From: Flammulina velutipes
Lineage: Eukaryota; Basidiomycota; Agaricomycetes; Agaricales; Physalacriaceae
Direction: 5' to 3'
Assembly: GCA_011800155.1 (NCBI GenBank)
Contig: CM022375.1
Location: 310,001-374,000, forward strand
DNA length: 64,000 nucleotides
Shown here in pieces: positions 1 through 13,135 of this stretch. Position 1 is the first letter of the stretch; each line of letters begins with the position of its first letter. The position numbers and the translations under genes were made by a program. The notes beneath the pieces were generated by a model that was not told the origin of the DNA, ran no database searches, and was given only the letters and a program-made list of their open reading frames with translations.

Positions 1-2516
1 CATTCAAGTCTCGAGGGAGGCGTCTACCGATGCGGACCTCATGCTTATCCAGCTGGCACCTTCAAGCGCAGAGCGTCATCCATACTGCGGCCGCTATTCG
101 GACCAAAGGAAGCCTTTCTCTTGGATCCTCGAACTCTCGCTCCGTGTCGCGTTTGAATGACAAACCTAGTTGGAAAACCGAGGATGGAGATGGGGATGGA
201 CGCAGTCTCGATAAATGCTGGAAAACTTTGCCAACTTTGCTCCATGGGACAGGAGCGCTTCAGGTAGTCCGTCGTTGGTGGATGCGCAGTAGCATGTCAC
301 TCTCGCCGTAGGGTCAGTGCCGTTGTCGAAGATATGCTGGACGCTCTATCATACGGTACGTCCGTTCATTTCTTTCTTTGTATATTTGTTGAGGACTTCC
401 TTTTGCAGCCCTTTCTGACGGTAATGGAATCCCGTGGACTCTATGCTGGATGACTTGGAGGCGACTCATAAATGCAGGAACCTGAAACTTCGCCAACTCG
501 CCCCCCCCCTCATAGTCCGTCGCTGGGATCGGTTTGGGACGCATTGTACTCTCGAAGGTTCCCTTCGATGGAGTCGTTGCCGCTATCGAAGGCGTTTTAT
601 GGTATGGTATATGTGTTTATCGCTCTCTTTCGATCCTTGTTAAAGACTTCGTTTTAGCCGTTTCTGACGATCGTACCGGACTGTCGACAGGATGTTTGGG
701 AGCGGCCTTGCCGTTTGCACCTATGGTACGACGGTTTGATCTGTGGAATCGAACCTTTAAGCTATCCTACTTCATTCGAACGTGATGTTCGGGAGGCGTT
801 CTATTTATCGTATACGATACGTATACCATGTACAAGTTGTTGTTATGTTACATGTACGGTACTAAGTAGTAGCGCTAGAAATTAGCCGCTAGCCATTCCT
901 GGCCTCTCTCTCTTCCATTCCATGATCCGTCAACGGTGTAGGTCAACGTGCAAATCACCGCTTCTATTCCTTCTGTTTCTTTATGAATGCGCTGACTACG
1001 TTCCTCTCAGCCGTCTAGAAGTCGTTACGAGAAAGATTGCATCGAACACGCGCGATATGTTCATTTGTTGGCTATCCTCCCATGCTTCATAAATTCTACG
1101 AGGCGGAACGTGACGGCTTTGGGAACCTACGAGTTGGCACTCGGGTGTTGCTTTGAATACGCACGGGAAAGAGGTGTCAAGGGCAGTCGACTGAATGTTT
1201 GCTGTATGTTAGCGACTTCCATCCCGGACATCCACAAGGACGTGGCATGGACATCAGCCAAGCCGTCGTAAATCAATCGCATTCTTATGCATAGAGCGAG
1301 ATGGCTCGAATGCCATGCTCCATGACGCCTATCCGGTAGGATTTCGGTCAGAACAACAACGGGGCAAGTGCGTGCGGGTCCAGCAAAAGGAGGAGGCGCA
1401 GAATTGAACGGGCGTTGAACGAGTGCGCTTCTCTCTGAATTAAACAGTGAATGCCTGACGCTGAACCAACGTAGGTTCGTACCCATATCCCCCTCCTGTC
1501 GACATAGAATGCAACCACCGGGATCAATCCAAGGACAACGCACTCCACGAAGATAACTCAGAGCTCAGCGCTCAACTACCGGCTGTTTCACAGGATGCAA
1601 AAAACTCCGTCAATTTATCCACGCGTGGCTCCAGCTCTGCCAGTCGCCATCGACACCGTTCATGGAGACGTTTCGTCTTTCTTTCTCTGCGCACCCACCA
1701 AACATGTCCTTGTACGTTAAATGGAAATCATCGCCGCGGCTTTCTCGACTCGCGTCTTATCTTGGATTCTCTATCATCACTTACGGTCGTATGATACGCG
1801 AGAGCATAACAATGGCATCGCAAGAATTTTACTTGCGATGTCGGCGAACTCGTAATGATTCATGTACGTCTCCGTGCTCTCATCCCTACGTACTGCTCAC
1901 CCAGCCTAGATGTGAATACTACCAGTATACGACGCAGAGGTCGTTTAAACTGCTGACCCTATCCTCCTAGCGAGTTATGAAAACCAAACTCAGGCGTGCC
2001 TTCTCGGCAAAAGCTACGTTGCAAAGGAGTCGTCGCCTGTGCGCAGCTCCCCTTCCTCTCGACACTATCTTATTCAACGCCGTCCGTTCCTCCATCCATA
2101 CTCGGGCCTAGCATGCGGAATATCTCCCTGACATCAAAGCTCAAGATCATGCGTCCTCAAAGTACGTCCTCCTATCATTCGCGAAAAGGATAACTGAAAG
2201 CTGACCTCTATACAGGATGTTTCGCGAACTCGAACATGCCCCATGTTTTCCGGCGCCATTGATGCTCGCGATCGATAACGATGACTAGCGACTCGTACAA
2301 TTAGCGACTACTGGTATATGCTTCCCTCTTTCGTGGATAGTAGACGGTCAGGCCACGATGCTGAGCCAGGAGGATTTCCCGTTCTTCCAAAGACTTCTTG
2401 ACATTACGGTGACCAGTCATCTATTTTACGCCGGTCGCCTACTACACTTCCTGGGCAAACGGGACCAGAAACAAGTCTTATCATGGCGCGTCGCCTGTTC
2501 TTTCGAATGGCATCTT
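1..2516. other. Left flank without a recognisable gene
   Basis: Only short, overlapping open frames on both strands, none with a recognisable domain or a convincing chain of splice sites. The longest (about 138 codons, minus strand, 1127-1543) has the composition of an antisense frame. I see no RNA gene, LTR or tandem array. The stretch ends where the left arm of the large inverted repeat begins at 2517. Confidence 0.5.
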
Positions 2517-2848
2517 CTGCACAAATGGGCGCATTTTCGAGGGAATAGAATCTGATCGACACATCCTGGACTCAATATACTTGCTTTCCTGAGATGACGC
2601 CGATACATTTCGCACATTCCAGGCGGAAATGCAGTGCTTTGACTGCTCTGAAAGGCAGTGGATGTCCCCATATCCAAGTTGGCCGGGCAGGAGGTCGGTG
2701 GAAACATGAACACTTAATCTATGTACGTCTTTTCTATTCATCACATGAGTAGAGTTCATCTCTCAACCTCACATGCGGCGTCAGATCATTCGCTGACAGA
2801 CAGCCTTCAAGCTATAGTCTTACCCGCCCACGACGACCGCGATCCGCG

Positions 2849-3640
2849 ATGACACTACCAGCCGCTCTGCTTGAGCGTCACGGGCATCGACGTCGGACGC
2901 AGTCCGTCGGAATGGGGAGGGGCGGGAGGATGGTCGGTGTCAAGCGGGCGGAGGGGCATCGTCAGGTTCAGCGCGCCCTCGTTGGGGAATTTAAGGGATG
3001 TGGATGTCCTTGGATGATGCAGCAGCAGATTATACGGCTGGGCCTGAAGACGTTGGATCCTAGACGCGAGACCGCGATCGAGAGCGCATCAAAAATCGTT
3101 GAAGACCGTTCGCCCAAAAGGACATGCACAGCAGGAGAGGCTCGCGACGCTTCTTTCCCCAATCTACGACTGCATTCTCGACAAGAATACCTCACGAAAC
3201 GCGAGCTCCAGCAGATTCTTCTCTGCAAGGAAATCAGGGACGATGAGGCACTTTTCAGCGGGATGAAGATATCGAAGCGGGAACAACGGGAACTGAGCCA
3301 CAAGAAAGACTTGCTCAAGCTGGTGGAGGAATGACACGTGTGTGATAGTATGACGGCTATCAGCTACCGGAGGACTACATTACGGAGATTGACAAGGAGA
3401 AGAACAAGAACAACCCTAGGAGGAGGTGTCACGGACGCAGACCAATGTAAGGCCAGTCAGACCAGCCCCAGTACACTCACGACAGGTTCTAGGGCCAAGA
3501 AGGAGGTCTTCAAGAGCTACAACCACGATTCAGTTCGTCATAGATATAATTCAGAGCTCCAAAATGTCAGCGGCTGAAAAGCTGCTGCAGGACCAGATTG
3601 ACGTTGCCGACGTTGTTGATCCTATGGTTGACGGTACTTA
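2849..3640 (+). pseudogene. Prp2/DHX16-like splicing helicase, N-terminal fragment (left arm)
   Basis: Codons 2849-3334 encode a charged stretch including SRQEYLTKRELQQ, RDDEALFSGMKISKREQREL and KKDLLKLVEE. This strongly resembles the N-terminal, pre-helicase region of the fungal spliceosomal DEAH-box ATPase Prp2/DHX16. After two consecutive stop codons near 3345 another frame reads YDGYQLPEDYITEIDKEK, the next conserved block of that family. Beyond it only weak similarity remains (a KKEVFKSY-like stretch near 3500, then QFVIDIIQS). The helicase core (RecA domains, DEAH box) is absent. It is therefore a decayed fragment and presumably non-functional. An identical copy lies in the other arm. 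Family identification is from memory of conserved blocks; I am fairly confident of it. Confidence 0.7.
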
Positions 3641-5189
3641 AGACGAAATGACTGCACGCAAGTCCAGCCGGGGGAAGGGGGGTTCAAGTAGAAGGTTGAA
3701 TGGAGTACGTTTCTCTCTTCACCTTGATTCTCGGTCGCCTGAATCTAAATCAACCTAGGTCCACACTCGCACCCTTTTTCCCATCGGCGCCATCGCCTGG
3801 AATATCTAAACTCCTTCGAAGGAGACCTCCAGCCTGCACGCCGTTACCTGTTCTTGGGGCGCGCTCCGCGGGAGTGAAAGGGCCAAATGGATGAGGAGGG
3901 CCAAGACGACTCGTCGATGTCTTCATCCACTTATTCATTGTTGGAGGCTCAGGACGATTCAACGTATGAAAGGGATCCAATTCACATATATACACGCGAG
4001 GCTGATAATAGTATACACGTTAGTTACAAAGATATCTACGTACTTACAACAAAATATTAATCATCATGTACTTAGGCTATCTCGAGAAGCCAATCGTTGG
4101 TCTTGCTACTGAGTGCGGGTCAAGTCAGCATGGGCAAATGAACCAAAGGTAAATGTAGACATACCAACGTCCTCACGTAACGCGTTTCTGCCTTGATTCT
4201 CATTTTTCATCGATAGCGTAAACTAGCGATACACACATGCGCGAGTACTGTCGCTAGCTGCTGCTTTGTTCTAATAAAGCTTACACTGCATAGAAATACA
4301 ATCATACCTATCCCCCAATAGCATATTCATTTTCCAGAGCAATAGGTTGGTGACGAGCATGCCACACACACAGATCTATCGTCTCTCATCAATCTGTCTA
4401 AGCCACAATCTAACCTAGAACCAGGGGACGGCAAGCACAATAAAACCTCGATCCACAACACAGAAACCTCGAATTACAAGATCCATGGGACGGTCCGGAA
4501 TAAAGTACGAAAAATACATTTATAATTGTCAGATTGTCATCTACTTGGTTCATGGAATAAGCGGCGAGAAAGGGTGATGTTCAAGTCGGCTACTATTGCT
4601 GTGTGACGGCGCAAATATTATCTAGTGCAGTTAAAATGCTGACATCCTTTTTATTGTACCGTTTTTCAAGACCGAGATTAACAAGCCCGTCATTGGGCTG
4701 ATCCTCGAAAGGCAGTGGAGGATGATACTAATTTGTCGTCCACTCGCTTTCGGGGAATGCTACTTCTCATACATATCGTAGTCATATTCAAGCTGTTTAG
4801 CCAGTTCATGTAACAATCGTTCCCGTTTCAACGGCGCCGAACGGGTTTCGAGTGGGCTCGCTCGCGGAGGATGAAAGTAATATATTGGAGGAGGAGAAAT
4901 CCGTTTGACATCTAGCCTCCTGTATGGTTGATCTCGGAAGAAGACAGTAGATGGGATGACTCTATGAATCTAAATACCCTCACATGTTCATCTTGGCAAT
5001 TTAGATCTACTAGGCTGTGTTAGCAACGCGTAAGAATGAATTGAGAGAGGCGTACCAGAATACTATGGATCGTTATCGAGCCAATCGACATCGTCTGGTG
5101 CGATCACCGCTCACAGTGAATTTCGGAAGATGCGCGAAGTTAATTCTCGACTCGAGATGAACACGCCAGAAGCAACAGTGGCTATAGTT

Positions 5190-6480
5190 CTGTAGTTCAT
5201 TGTGAATGGTGAAAGAGCATGCGTGGTCCCGGCGCGAAACAAGAAAGACGAACTATCCCCATGGACGGCTGGTCAATGGTGATAGTAATAGTCAAAGCTA
5301 TGAGGGTTTGTGAACCACGCGTATCAACCTGGCAGCGGGGCTGAGGGCTGCTTGATTGCGTGAACGACTGGCCGTGAAGGTACGACACTTAACAGCCATC
5401 ATTGGGAAAGGGACCAGGCGGAGCATGGGATTTCGGGGGGCGCGCGAGCGTGATTTGACATCTGTCCTGGCATCGTGTTGGGCAGAAGATGGCGCATGGG
5501 AGGAATAAGGTCCATCGCAAGAACCTAGACTAGGCATCCCAACAGTTTTGTCGAATGCGGAAGGTGCTTGGCCTGCATGACACGAATAGCAAACGTCCAG
5601 CCTGGCATAGTGACGAATGGCGATAGTGACTACGATGGTCCAACCAAGAGGATCGGTTTTCCGTGACCATGCCAGTTTGAGTTACGGTCGCGTTTTGCTC
5701 GACATCGTCGAAGGACCCAACCGACGTTCAGTACGAACATATGAGACTGTTCATTGGAGCCATGATACTCAACGGGGCTGAGGACTCAAGCTACGGATAA
5801 GGGAGCATGAACCAGGCGGAGCATCCGATTTCGGGGAACGCGCGATCATGTCGAACGACCCAGCAGAACTCGACGATACATGAGAGGAATGAGATACACT
5901 GCAGCGCTCGGCATTGGATCTCGCATATCGAGAAACGTACTCTTCCGACGTTCAGCACTCATTTCCGACCAACACCCCTTCAGATCCCGTCTCGTCGCTG
6001 TTCGGATTGCCCTACCACCTTGCCAACAGCGTGTGTGATCGTGAAGAGGAAGATGAACGCCTCAAAAGGTCCTCCTTGAAGGTATTCGAATCAACCGTAG
6101 TCGGTGAATCTAAGTATCTGGTCAGTTGGGATACGTCATTGATTCATGGTACCGTACAACTTATTGACGGCTGCAACGTTGCTTTAAGGTCACGGCCATG
6201 GCATCGCAGTCCACTATGAAAGAGGTCGGAGGGCGAAGCAAGAAAGACGGACAGGGGCAGCGAGTGACGATGTCGACAGTGATGATTGAAGCTTGGAGTA
6301 AGATGATGGGCAAATGTCTCCGTGTCCTTGACAATAGTTCTGATTTCCGTCGAGTTGGCAGCGTGGTCGAGTCGCGTTCGTATATCTAGGTGAGGTTAGC
6401 ACTAGATATTTGACGGGCATATTGAGGCGTACTCAGTCGTTCGGCGCTCGTTCATTCGACATTCCCAGCCGACACCTCAG
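5190..6480 (+). repeat. Degenerate internal repeats within the arm
   Basis: Several blocks recur at low identity. One reads ACCAGGCGGAGCAT then GATTTCGGGG (near 5411 and 5812). Another contains CTTTCTTG followed by TTCGC on the minus strand (near 5230 and 6236). A third reads GGGGCTGAG (near 5338 and 5775). The pattern suggests old tandem duplication inside the arm, now decayed. Short open frames here are probably not genes. The same blocks occur inverted at about 20474-21764. Confidence 0.5.
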
Positions 6481-7167
6481 ATCCCTCGCACGCTCGTCTC
6501 ATCTCGTCGCTGCTTGCCTATCGTCAACGTGGGACGGACGCTCCTAACGACGAGAATGAGCACGAACATGGCAAAGTTCCTCCAAGTCGTCTCGCTCTAC
6601 GCGTGAGGGTCCGGTATTTAAGTCGGCCGTTGGATACTTAGTGCTAAACCGACTTGGTCAGCTAGGATATACGGTTGATTTTGGGCGGACGTACAACGAC
6701 AGTCGACGGAGTATTCATGCCCATGCCTCATCGGATCCGCTGACATAAAACAGCATGAACTAGGGAAGAGTTAGCAGATGGTGGATGTAGACCAAAAACA
6801 GACATACACCCAGCGTTGGAGCTTGGCGAACGCTCTTTACCGTGAGCTCCATGTCCATTCAGTCATTTTCTACCGACGCAGCCGAACCTTGCCTGTATGA
6901 ACCTATGATTAATTATGATATGGCGCTCAGTCTTGGAATGAGTGGACGCACCAAAAGACTCAACTGCCGGACCAGCTCTCGTCTTCCTTTCCCAGTCGAC
7001 CATCAAGTCGTAGGTTCGCAAAGACGTCGCGCTTATTCCACATGTTGGATATTGAGTACGTCAGGTGGTTCGAGTGAGACCTAGGATGGCTGAGGTGGAA
7101 GCTGGTTCGATCCAACATCGGAGCAGTTTGTTGAACCAGGAGTGCAAGATACTGAGTGATAGATCCG

Positions 7168-7455
7168 AGAAAAGAGCGAGCAGGACGGCGGGATCACGTA
7201 TCGCGCGCGCCTAGCAATGGTGGTGATTGGTTTATAGTAATATTAGCTTGGTATAGTCCAAAGGACTAAGGCAACGGATGAGTTTTGACCAAAATCCGAG
7301 CTTGGGAGCTTGCTCACCGTGCGTTTATGGAAAAGCGAGCGGGACGGCGGGATCACGTATCACGCGGGCATAGCGATGGTGGTGATTCGTTTACAATATT
7401 ATTGGTGTGGTGTAGTCCAAAGGACTAAGACAACGGATGAGTTTTGACCAAAAGG
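7168..7455 (+). repeat. Pair of ~128-bp direct repeats at inner end of left arm
   Basis: Units 7168-7295 and 7329-7455 are about 85-90% alike and separated by 33 bp. Both begin with a GAAAAG..CGAGC..GACGGCGGGATCACG block and end with CAACGGATGAGTTTTGACC. Each holds the perfect palindrome TAGTCCAAAGGACTA. Repeats just inside an element end look like subterminal transposon repeats, but no transposase was found. Confidence 0.8.
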
Positions 7456-7524
7456 GCTTCTCGAATCAGCCCTCGATCGCGCGCGCTTCCTGCCGCGCTT
7501 TGGACCATGATCATCTTTCTTGGT

Positions 7525-8170
7525 TGTTTTGTTCGATTCAGAGGAACTGATAGATCGTTATAATAGGCCAACTCAAGCAAGAAGAAGTATTACTCGCGAC
7601 ACCAGGTTAGTGGCAACAACCCCAGCTTGTACCTACAATACAACGCGTCAGTCCCTTCCCACATCGCAGTGATACGCAACATGCTCACCAATTGGCTAAT
7701 GCCTTTCCCCGAGTCCAATCAGCCGCTTGCTTGAGGTTTTCGGCGCGAAGATGGACAGGAACGGGTGGGAGGCTGACGATATGAGGGTAAGCCGCTACAT
7801 ATTCCAAGGAAGAAAAGGAACATACTCGTTGGCAAGCACCTTTTCATTTCGCATGGCGATATATCTCCTCTCATTGTGCGTGAGGTTTTGGTATGGGTTT
7901 AACTCCTCCAGAGGGTCGGCACTAGCGGTCGTAGTTTCGGTTGGTGTAACAGACACGATTAGTTGTGCCTCGTCAGCGCATCAGCAGTAGTAACGTTAAT
8001 AGACGCCCTAGGGATGAATATGTTAGCTGCCAGTAATTCGGAGACAGGGGTCGCTATCACGTACGCGGCAATCATAACACAAAGATCGTCGTTGTCGTCG
8101 TCTGCCAGAGACACACCCATTGCAGACTTGACTGGCAGGCGCGTTAATCCTGGGAGAAGCAGAGTTAGAG
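7525..8170. other. Spacer start, no gene seen
   Basis: Unique sequence following the inner edge of the left arm. Only short open frames with no recognisable motif. No promoter or RNA feature can be supported. Confidence 0.4.
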
Positions 8171-9069
8171 TCAACCGGCGCCTCCAAAAAGAACGTACAT
8201 TACTTCACCCATCGCACCCTCATCCTCCGTATCTTCATCCACTGGCTCCATTTCGCCCTCAAGTTGCACCCACAAGTCCATGTCGATCTCCTCTGAGAGT
8301 TCAACAAACCTAAAGATCGTTGGCGGATGTTTGAAAATGTCGCGCGAGTAAATCTCACAGAGTCGGAGACGCGATTTGATAAGACCTAAATGGCATGTGA
8401 GCGTCAAAAAATTTTTTACCAAAGAGGGCACAGATATGAACGCACATAGTAGAGGAAGAGAGCGGCGGGAGGAGTAAGTGAAATAGTTATCTTCGGTTAT
8501 GATTAAAAATTCTTGGTCGACGTTAGTGCTGCTGTAAGCTGTTGCCGTAGTAGGGATCCATTGACACTCAGTCATTGGCCAAGTCTTTGGAAGTTTGCAA
8601 TATCTTGTAGTAACCACCCGTCGACGCAGCCTGAGGACGCGACGGTCGACGAAGCTTTGTGGCAGTACGGCTGGGTAATTTGAATACAACGAAAGGAGCA
8701 GCGACGATATCAAACGGCTAAAAGGTAACGTCAACAAACTTCGTAGAAAAAAACATAAAACGAGGCACCCATTGCGCCCAAGTCGCGTTATTGGAGGTAG
8801 GCTCAAGGTCGGCCCTCCAATATCGACAACAACACAACTTGAGCACGACGATTGTCTATAAATGCGAAGCAGAGAAAAAGACTTACAAGTGGGGGCCTAT
8901 AACGTCTCAACGGTAGAAGGACAAAAGACGAGACGCAACAAAATACCGAAGTGAAGTAAACGTAATTCGTATGACAAATACAGTCGGTGGCGGTGAAGTT
9001 TGGTGACGCAAAGGACCCTGACGAAGAGCCAGAGTCCACCACCGCCCATCGCTCTTCGCGACAGACCAC
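8171..9069 (-). CDS. Hypothetical multi-exon protein (weak model)
   Basis: Unrecognised. The best-supported part is the 3' exon, which ends in an acidic tail reading EMEPVDEDTEDEGAMGE before the stop at 8171 and is preceded by a plausible acceptor near 8387. An upstream frame runs to 9069. Exon boundaries between are not resolved and the upstream hydrophobic frames could be antisense or intron sequence. The acidic C-terminus is the main reason for listing it. Confidence 0.3.
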
Positions 9070-9210
9070 CGATATGTACTAGTAATAATTAATAATTACC
9101 CACTTTACCGGTCTTGCGCTTCACGGGACTTTTGAATCCCATTTTCTCCTGGCTAAGTTCCTTATCTTATCCACAAAACCCCCGGCCGAATTTGAGAGGT
9201 TGGATTGCTA

Positions 9211-11095
9211 TGACTAAGCGTCCTCGCTTACCGTCCGCTACCGTGACTACAAATCCTCTGCACGATCCTCTTGACGGTGCGGCCTATCTTGAGGCCTTCA
9301 ACATACCCCAAATCCTTCCAAGTTCACTGGCAGGGATCCTACCACCCGAGATCCGGGCCTTCCTAGATCAGCGCACATCACAATCTCCACCACCTTCGCA
9401 TACCAAACTCGCTTACTTCCGACAAACTCTGGTCAACGCGTGGGGGCAGAATCTAGCGCACCAAGACACCATAATGGTACTATGAAACTCTTGGACTTCC
9501 TCTCGCCATGAAATGTGTGTACTTTAGCGACGCTCTGGACATGTCCTGGACATCCTCCTGGCCCGCTCTCCTCAGCGGTCGACTGAGAAGGAAATCAACG
9601 TAATTTTCAAAAAATACCAAAACCTTTCCATTCTGGCTGTGAGTCTTAGAGATAGGTAGATTTGACAGATCCCAACTCACCAACCGTTTTCTTAGCAAGA
9701 CTCCGGGGCCCGTCGGTGTAATAACGTTCAGCGTCATCCCATGTCTGTTTTGTCCATTCTAGTCGAGGACGAGGACGAGGATAACACTTCCGATGGAGAC
9801 GCCAACGAATTCGTCCCCAGGGGAGCCGACTATACATCGGACTACGACAGTTCTTCAGAGTCTTCTCTCCATCCTCCGGCTGCTAAGCGGCAGTGTCTGG
9901 ATTCCTTCACGCAGGGCGAGCTTGTCGATTTTGCCATCTCCAAGCAGGATAGCGACATACAGATCTGTAGGAAGTGGGTGCACGTGCTCTGTCGTCTTCT
10001 AAGTACCTTCGCTTGAGAAGGTGGGTATGGCGTATTGCGGCAAACCAGTGAGTGAACTTGTTCCAACCATTCCCAGTTGGTTAATCAAGCAAACAGTTGC
10101 AGCAACTTGAATACGTGGGCTATTGATACAGACGTACCGTTCAGCTCGCTATAGGTATAGTCATTTCCCAAGCCGGGGACCCTTCGCCAGTCCAAACGAA
10201 CAGCCATGGGCTGGATTCTACGCGACATGAAGTCGATTCCACCCGGGCGCCGTGGGAAGTCCAACTGGCGAGACGCGGTGTTTGTGAGTAGTTGCCTTAC
10301 ATGAACAATTACTCTGTCTAATTTCCTTGTTTCCTTCAAGACATCTGGGCTCGCAGCTGTTACTTCCACCGTGGGAGACCTTAGCTACATTGTTACTCGA
10401 GCACTAGCTGCCCAGGCAGATGAAGATGGGATCGTTGACGTACTACGCTACCAACATCTTCAAGACAGTCTAACGGAAGAGAAATGGACGGCTGAGGAGA
10501 GGCTTTTCAAAGCGGCTCCCTTCAATCCTAGCACAGTAGGTAGTAGTATCATTCTAATAATCTTCCATTTCTGATATTCTGTTCAGTTTGAGGAGGACAA
10601 GTGTATTTCCAAACCAGCAGAAATGCGAAAGGCGCTACTTAACAATCCATGGCTCATTCCCCGTGCTGCAGTCCCAGAGACGGTCTTCTTTGCGCATTCC
10701 TGCGGGGCCTTCTTACGCATCTACGATCGGTGGTTAGGACCTGGTTAGGACACTCCCTGGAGGCAAACGGGTGGTGCCTGGAGCACATTGGAAACACGGT
10801 TCAAAAGCGATCCGACTTCTACTCCAGTTTTTTAAAATATCTAACCCAAAAGGGGGGCGTCGGACCTAAATATCGAAATGGAAGCTATGACAAGGAAAAT
10901 GTAATAGAGGTCATATCGGCAAGGACAGTAGAGGCCAGAGATGTGATCAAGACATTCAAGGCTGATCTCAAGAAGAACGATCTATCTAAAGTACGTATTA
11001 TGCAACTTTTATTTTCTTCTCTTTGTTCTAATATTTCTTAGAAGGAACAGCAAGAATTGACCAGGAACAAGCTATCTTCTCAGGCGAGTCAGACA
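9211..11095 (+). CDS. Hypothetical multi-exon protein, possibly decayed
   Basis: Unrecognised. A chain of exons can be read from ATG 9211 (MTKRPRLPSATVTTN). It continues through an acidic/Ser-rich segment (EDEDEDNTSDGDANEF, then DSSSESSLHPPAAKRQ), a segment near 10191-10284 (AMGWILRDMKSIPP), an exon at 10342-10530 (VGDLSYIVTRALAAQADEDG) and one near 10588-10730 (KPAEMRKALLNNPW, then AHSCGAFLRIYDRW). GT-AG junctions in consistent phase join several of these. However, a stop near 10120 and a frame change near 10740 break the reading, so a pseudogene is possible. The PAAKRQ segment could be a nuclear localisation signal (inference). No enzyme motif seen. Confidence 0.4.
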
Positions 11096-12332
11096 GTCAT
11101 ACGTTGCACTACCTCCCCGCTTGCATTATCGTTGATCTTTGTCCCTAGAGTCGGTCGACTATGTATTTGAACGGCGACTCTACTTTCTACGTGTTTCCTA
11201 TGCGTGTTCGAACGTTGACACTTGATTTACTGGTGCCAGTTCTGATCAAACTGATATCAAGAAGCAGGAAAAAGCACTCTAGTCCATGCGAACGCCCTTG
11301 AGATGAGACCCTCCGTTTGCGGTTCATTGTCGACAACAGTACTTGGCTTTGTCCGCCACCCCTGCGCAACGCATTATTGGAGGATGGGTGAGAGGTCGAT
11401 GTTAGGGACGATGACGGGTTCAATATCCTTTGACAGTGCGTAGGCGAGGTATGAGCTGCCACTGCGGAGCTTCATTTTCACTAAAATTTGAATCGACACT
11501 GAATCGCGATTTGAGCTGTGGCGCCGAAACTTGGCAGGGTAGCTGGAGGCGGCTGTCGTGCTTGAGGTGGTTCAAGCTCTGAATCATAGTCTCTGGCAGG
11601 CGGGAGCGTATCAGCCCTGGTAGAGGCATACATACACCCCGCTTGTCTGGGACTATGGCGCGTCCCCTTCGCCAGCTGCAGCTCACACGTGAACCCAACG
11701 CGTCAAAAGGCCCCGGCCACCCGTCCAAGGCTCTAGCAAAATTGGACTCACCCTTCAGCAAATGTGGAAGCTAGATTCACGCGCGTGGCGGTCGCAGCGA
11801 GTTGGGAGCGGGTGTTAAAGGAAGTTATGTTTGTTTATATTCCATTAGCGCCGTCCCACGCGCGCACGTGACGGATGGCGCAAATGGAGCTACGCACAAT
11901 GAAATCAGTCTGGACTCATGTCGTCGCCTTTGTTCTTCAACGACGATCTGCAATGTTAGCTGGCAGACAATGGAGATGTATTTCATTCATTCTTTGTTTA
12001 CTCACCGCGAATGCAGGTGTAGAACGCGCATCGAGGCTAGCCCCGAGACCAAGGACGAAGTTTTTTTACATTAATAGAATTGGATTCCTACACTACGATG
12101 GGGGCTTGCAAGTAAGGACGGTATGTATAGGTATGTAAATAAAACGAGAACATTGGACAGGTTGTAAAGCTACGGCGGCGGCAGGAACTGTCAGCAGTGG
12201 GCGGTAAAGAATGAAAAAGAACGTACCAGTACATTTGGGCGGCAATCAGTCAAGCAATACAGTCGGTAATTAGTGTGGTACAGTAACATAGATTCATACT
12301 TGTCAACCGGCTAGCCTGAAACGCAGTAAGAA
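11096..12332. other. Intergenic, no gene recognised
   Basis: Short frames only, on both strands, without conserved motifs or good splice chains. Confidence 0.4.
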
Positions 12333-13135
12333 TCAGACATAGATGGCGGATGTGGCGCACAATGACTTACGGGATTGTATCATTCGAGACGGCAGAGCAA
12401 GTAAAAGTGCATTCATAGGAGGCAAAACGTTCAGCGTAAGATGACCTAGGAAACGCGAGCGTACAGCGATATATCGAGGCCAAAACACACCCCGTCGGCG
12501 GGACCTGGGTCGGCGCATCTCCCGTCGCCACCGATGTGCTTGTCGTGGGCGGCATGGGAGCGTACCAACGCGCAGTCGGAGCAACGAACACCTCCCGTCC
12601 TCATCAGCTCCCATCTATCTTCGGGAACACCTACAGAGGACGCCCAAAGCATCCAGGCGACAGTGATGGGATCCTCGAGACATTCAACGGCCTTGAACTT
12701 GCTGTCGGCTGTGGTCATATCAGTGGGGAAGGTCCTGGGCTTGACGTCGACGAGAGTGTGCGGTAGGGTTGGGGCGTGATGGAACTTGACTGGCGGCGGT
12801 GTGTTAAGGCAACCCACATGACCGCGACCTTCCCAAGCGTGCTTGCGAAAGCCTTCGACTTGGAAGACACGTTTTCAGAGTGGGCACTGCGCCGACGTAC
12901 AGACGAGGTCTTGGAACAGGTCTTGGGAGACACCCATTGTCGAGGTCAGCCAGCGTAGGACCGTTGGAATCGTTCCAGCTGCCGTATAGTGACCGATGTC
13001 TCCGAAGTCGACAGCCTTGTAGGGGCAAAGGAGCCCATGGTCAGCCTTTGGATGAGCGGGATGGCAATGTGGATATTCAGAAAACGACCCCGCTGCATGG
13101 CAACTAAGAATACGTCGACAAAGTCTTGATAACAT
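12333..13135 (-). CDS. Hypothetical protein (weak model)
   Basis: Unrecognised. Reading leftward, one frame (13135-12875) contains Cys/His-rich stretches and joins, across a frame change or intron near 12870, a frame at 12817-12446. That second frame carries KFKAVECLEDPITVAWMLW followed by RCSDCALVRSHAAHDKH. The CxxC and HxxxH spacing could be a metal site, but no family is recognised. Opposite-strand frames of similar length exist, so coding strand is uncertain. Confidence 0.3.

Larger units (their letters stand above)
2517..7524 (+). repeat. Left arm (5.0 kb) of giant inverted repeat
   Basis: The reverse complement of this segment recurs at 19430-24438. Paired coordinates sum to 26955 in the outer part and 26954 in the inner part. 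The one-base shift maps to a G run near 4435 (4 G here, 5 in the other arm); I found no other difference. Outer edge begins CTGCACAAATGGGC; inner edge ends CATCTTTCTTGGT. Flanks diverge abruptly, and no target-site duplication is visible around either arm. The arm contains a Prp2-like fragment, many degenerate internal repeats and two 128-bp direct repeats at its inner end, but no intact gene. Near-identity implies recent duplication, gene conversion, or an assembly artefact. Confidence 0.93.

Noticed and set aside
1127..1543. 138-codon minus-strand open frame
   Set aside because: No motif, no splice partners, overlaps other frames of similar length; composition looks like chance.
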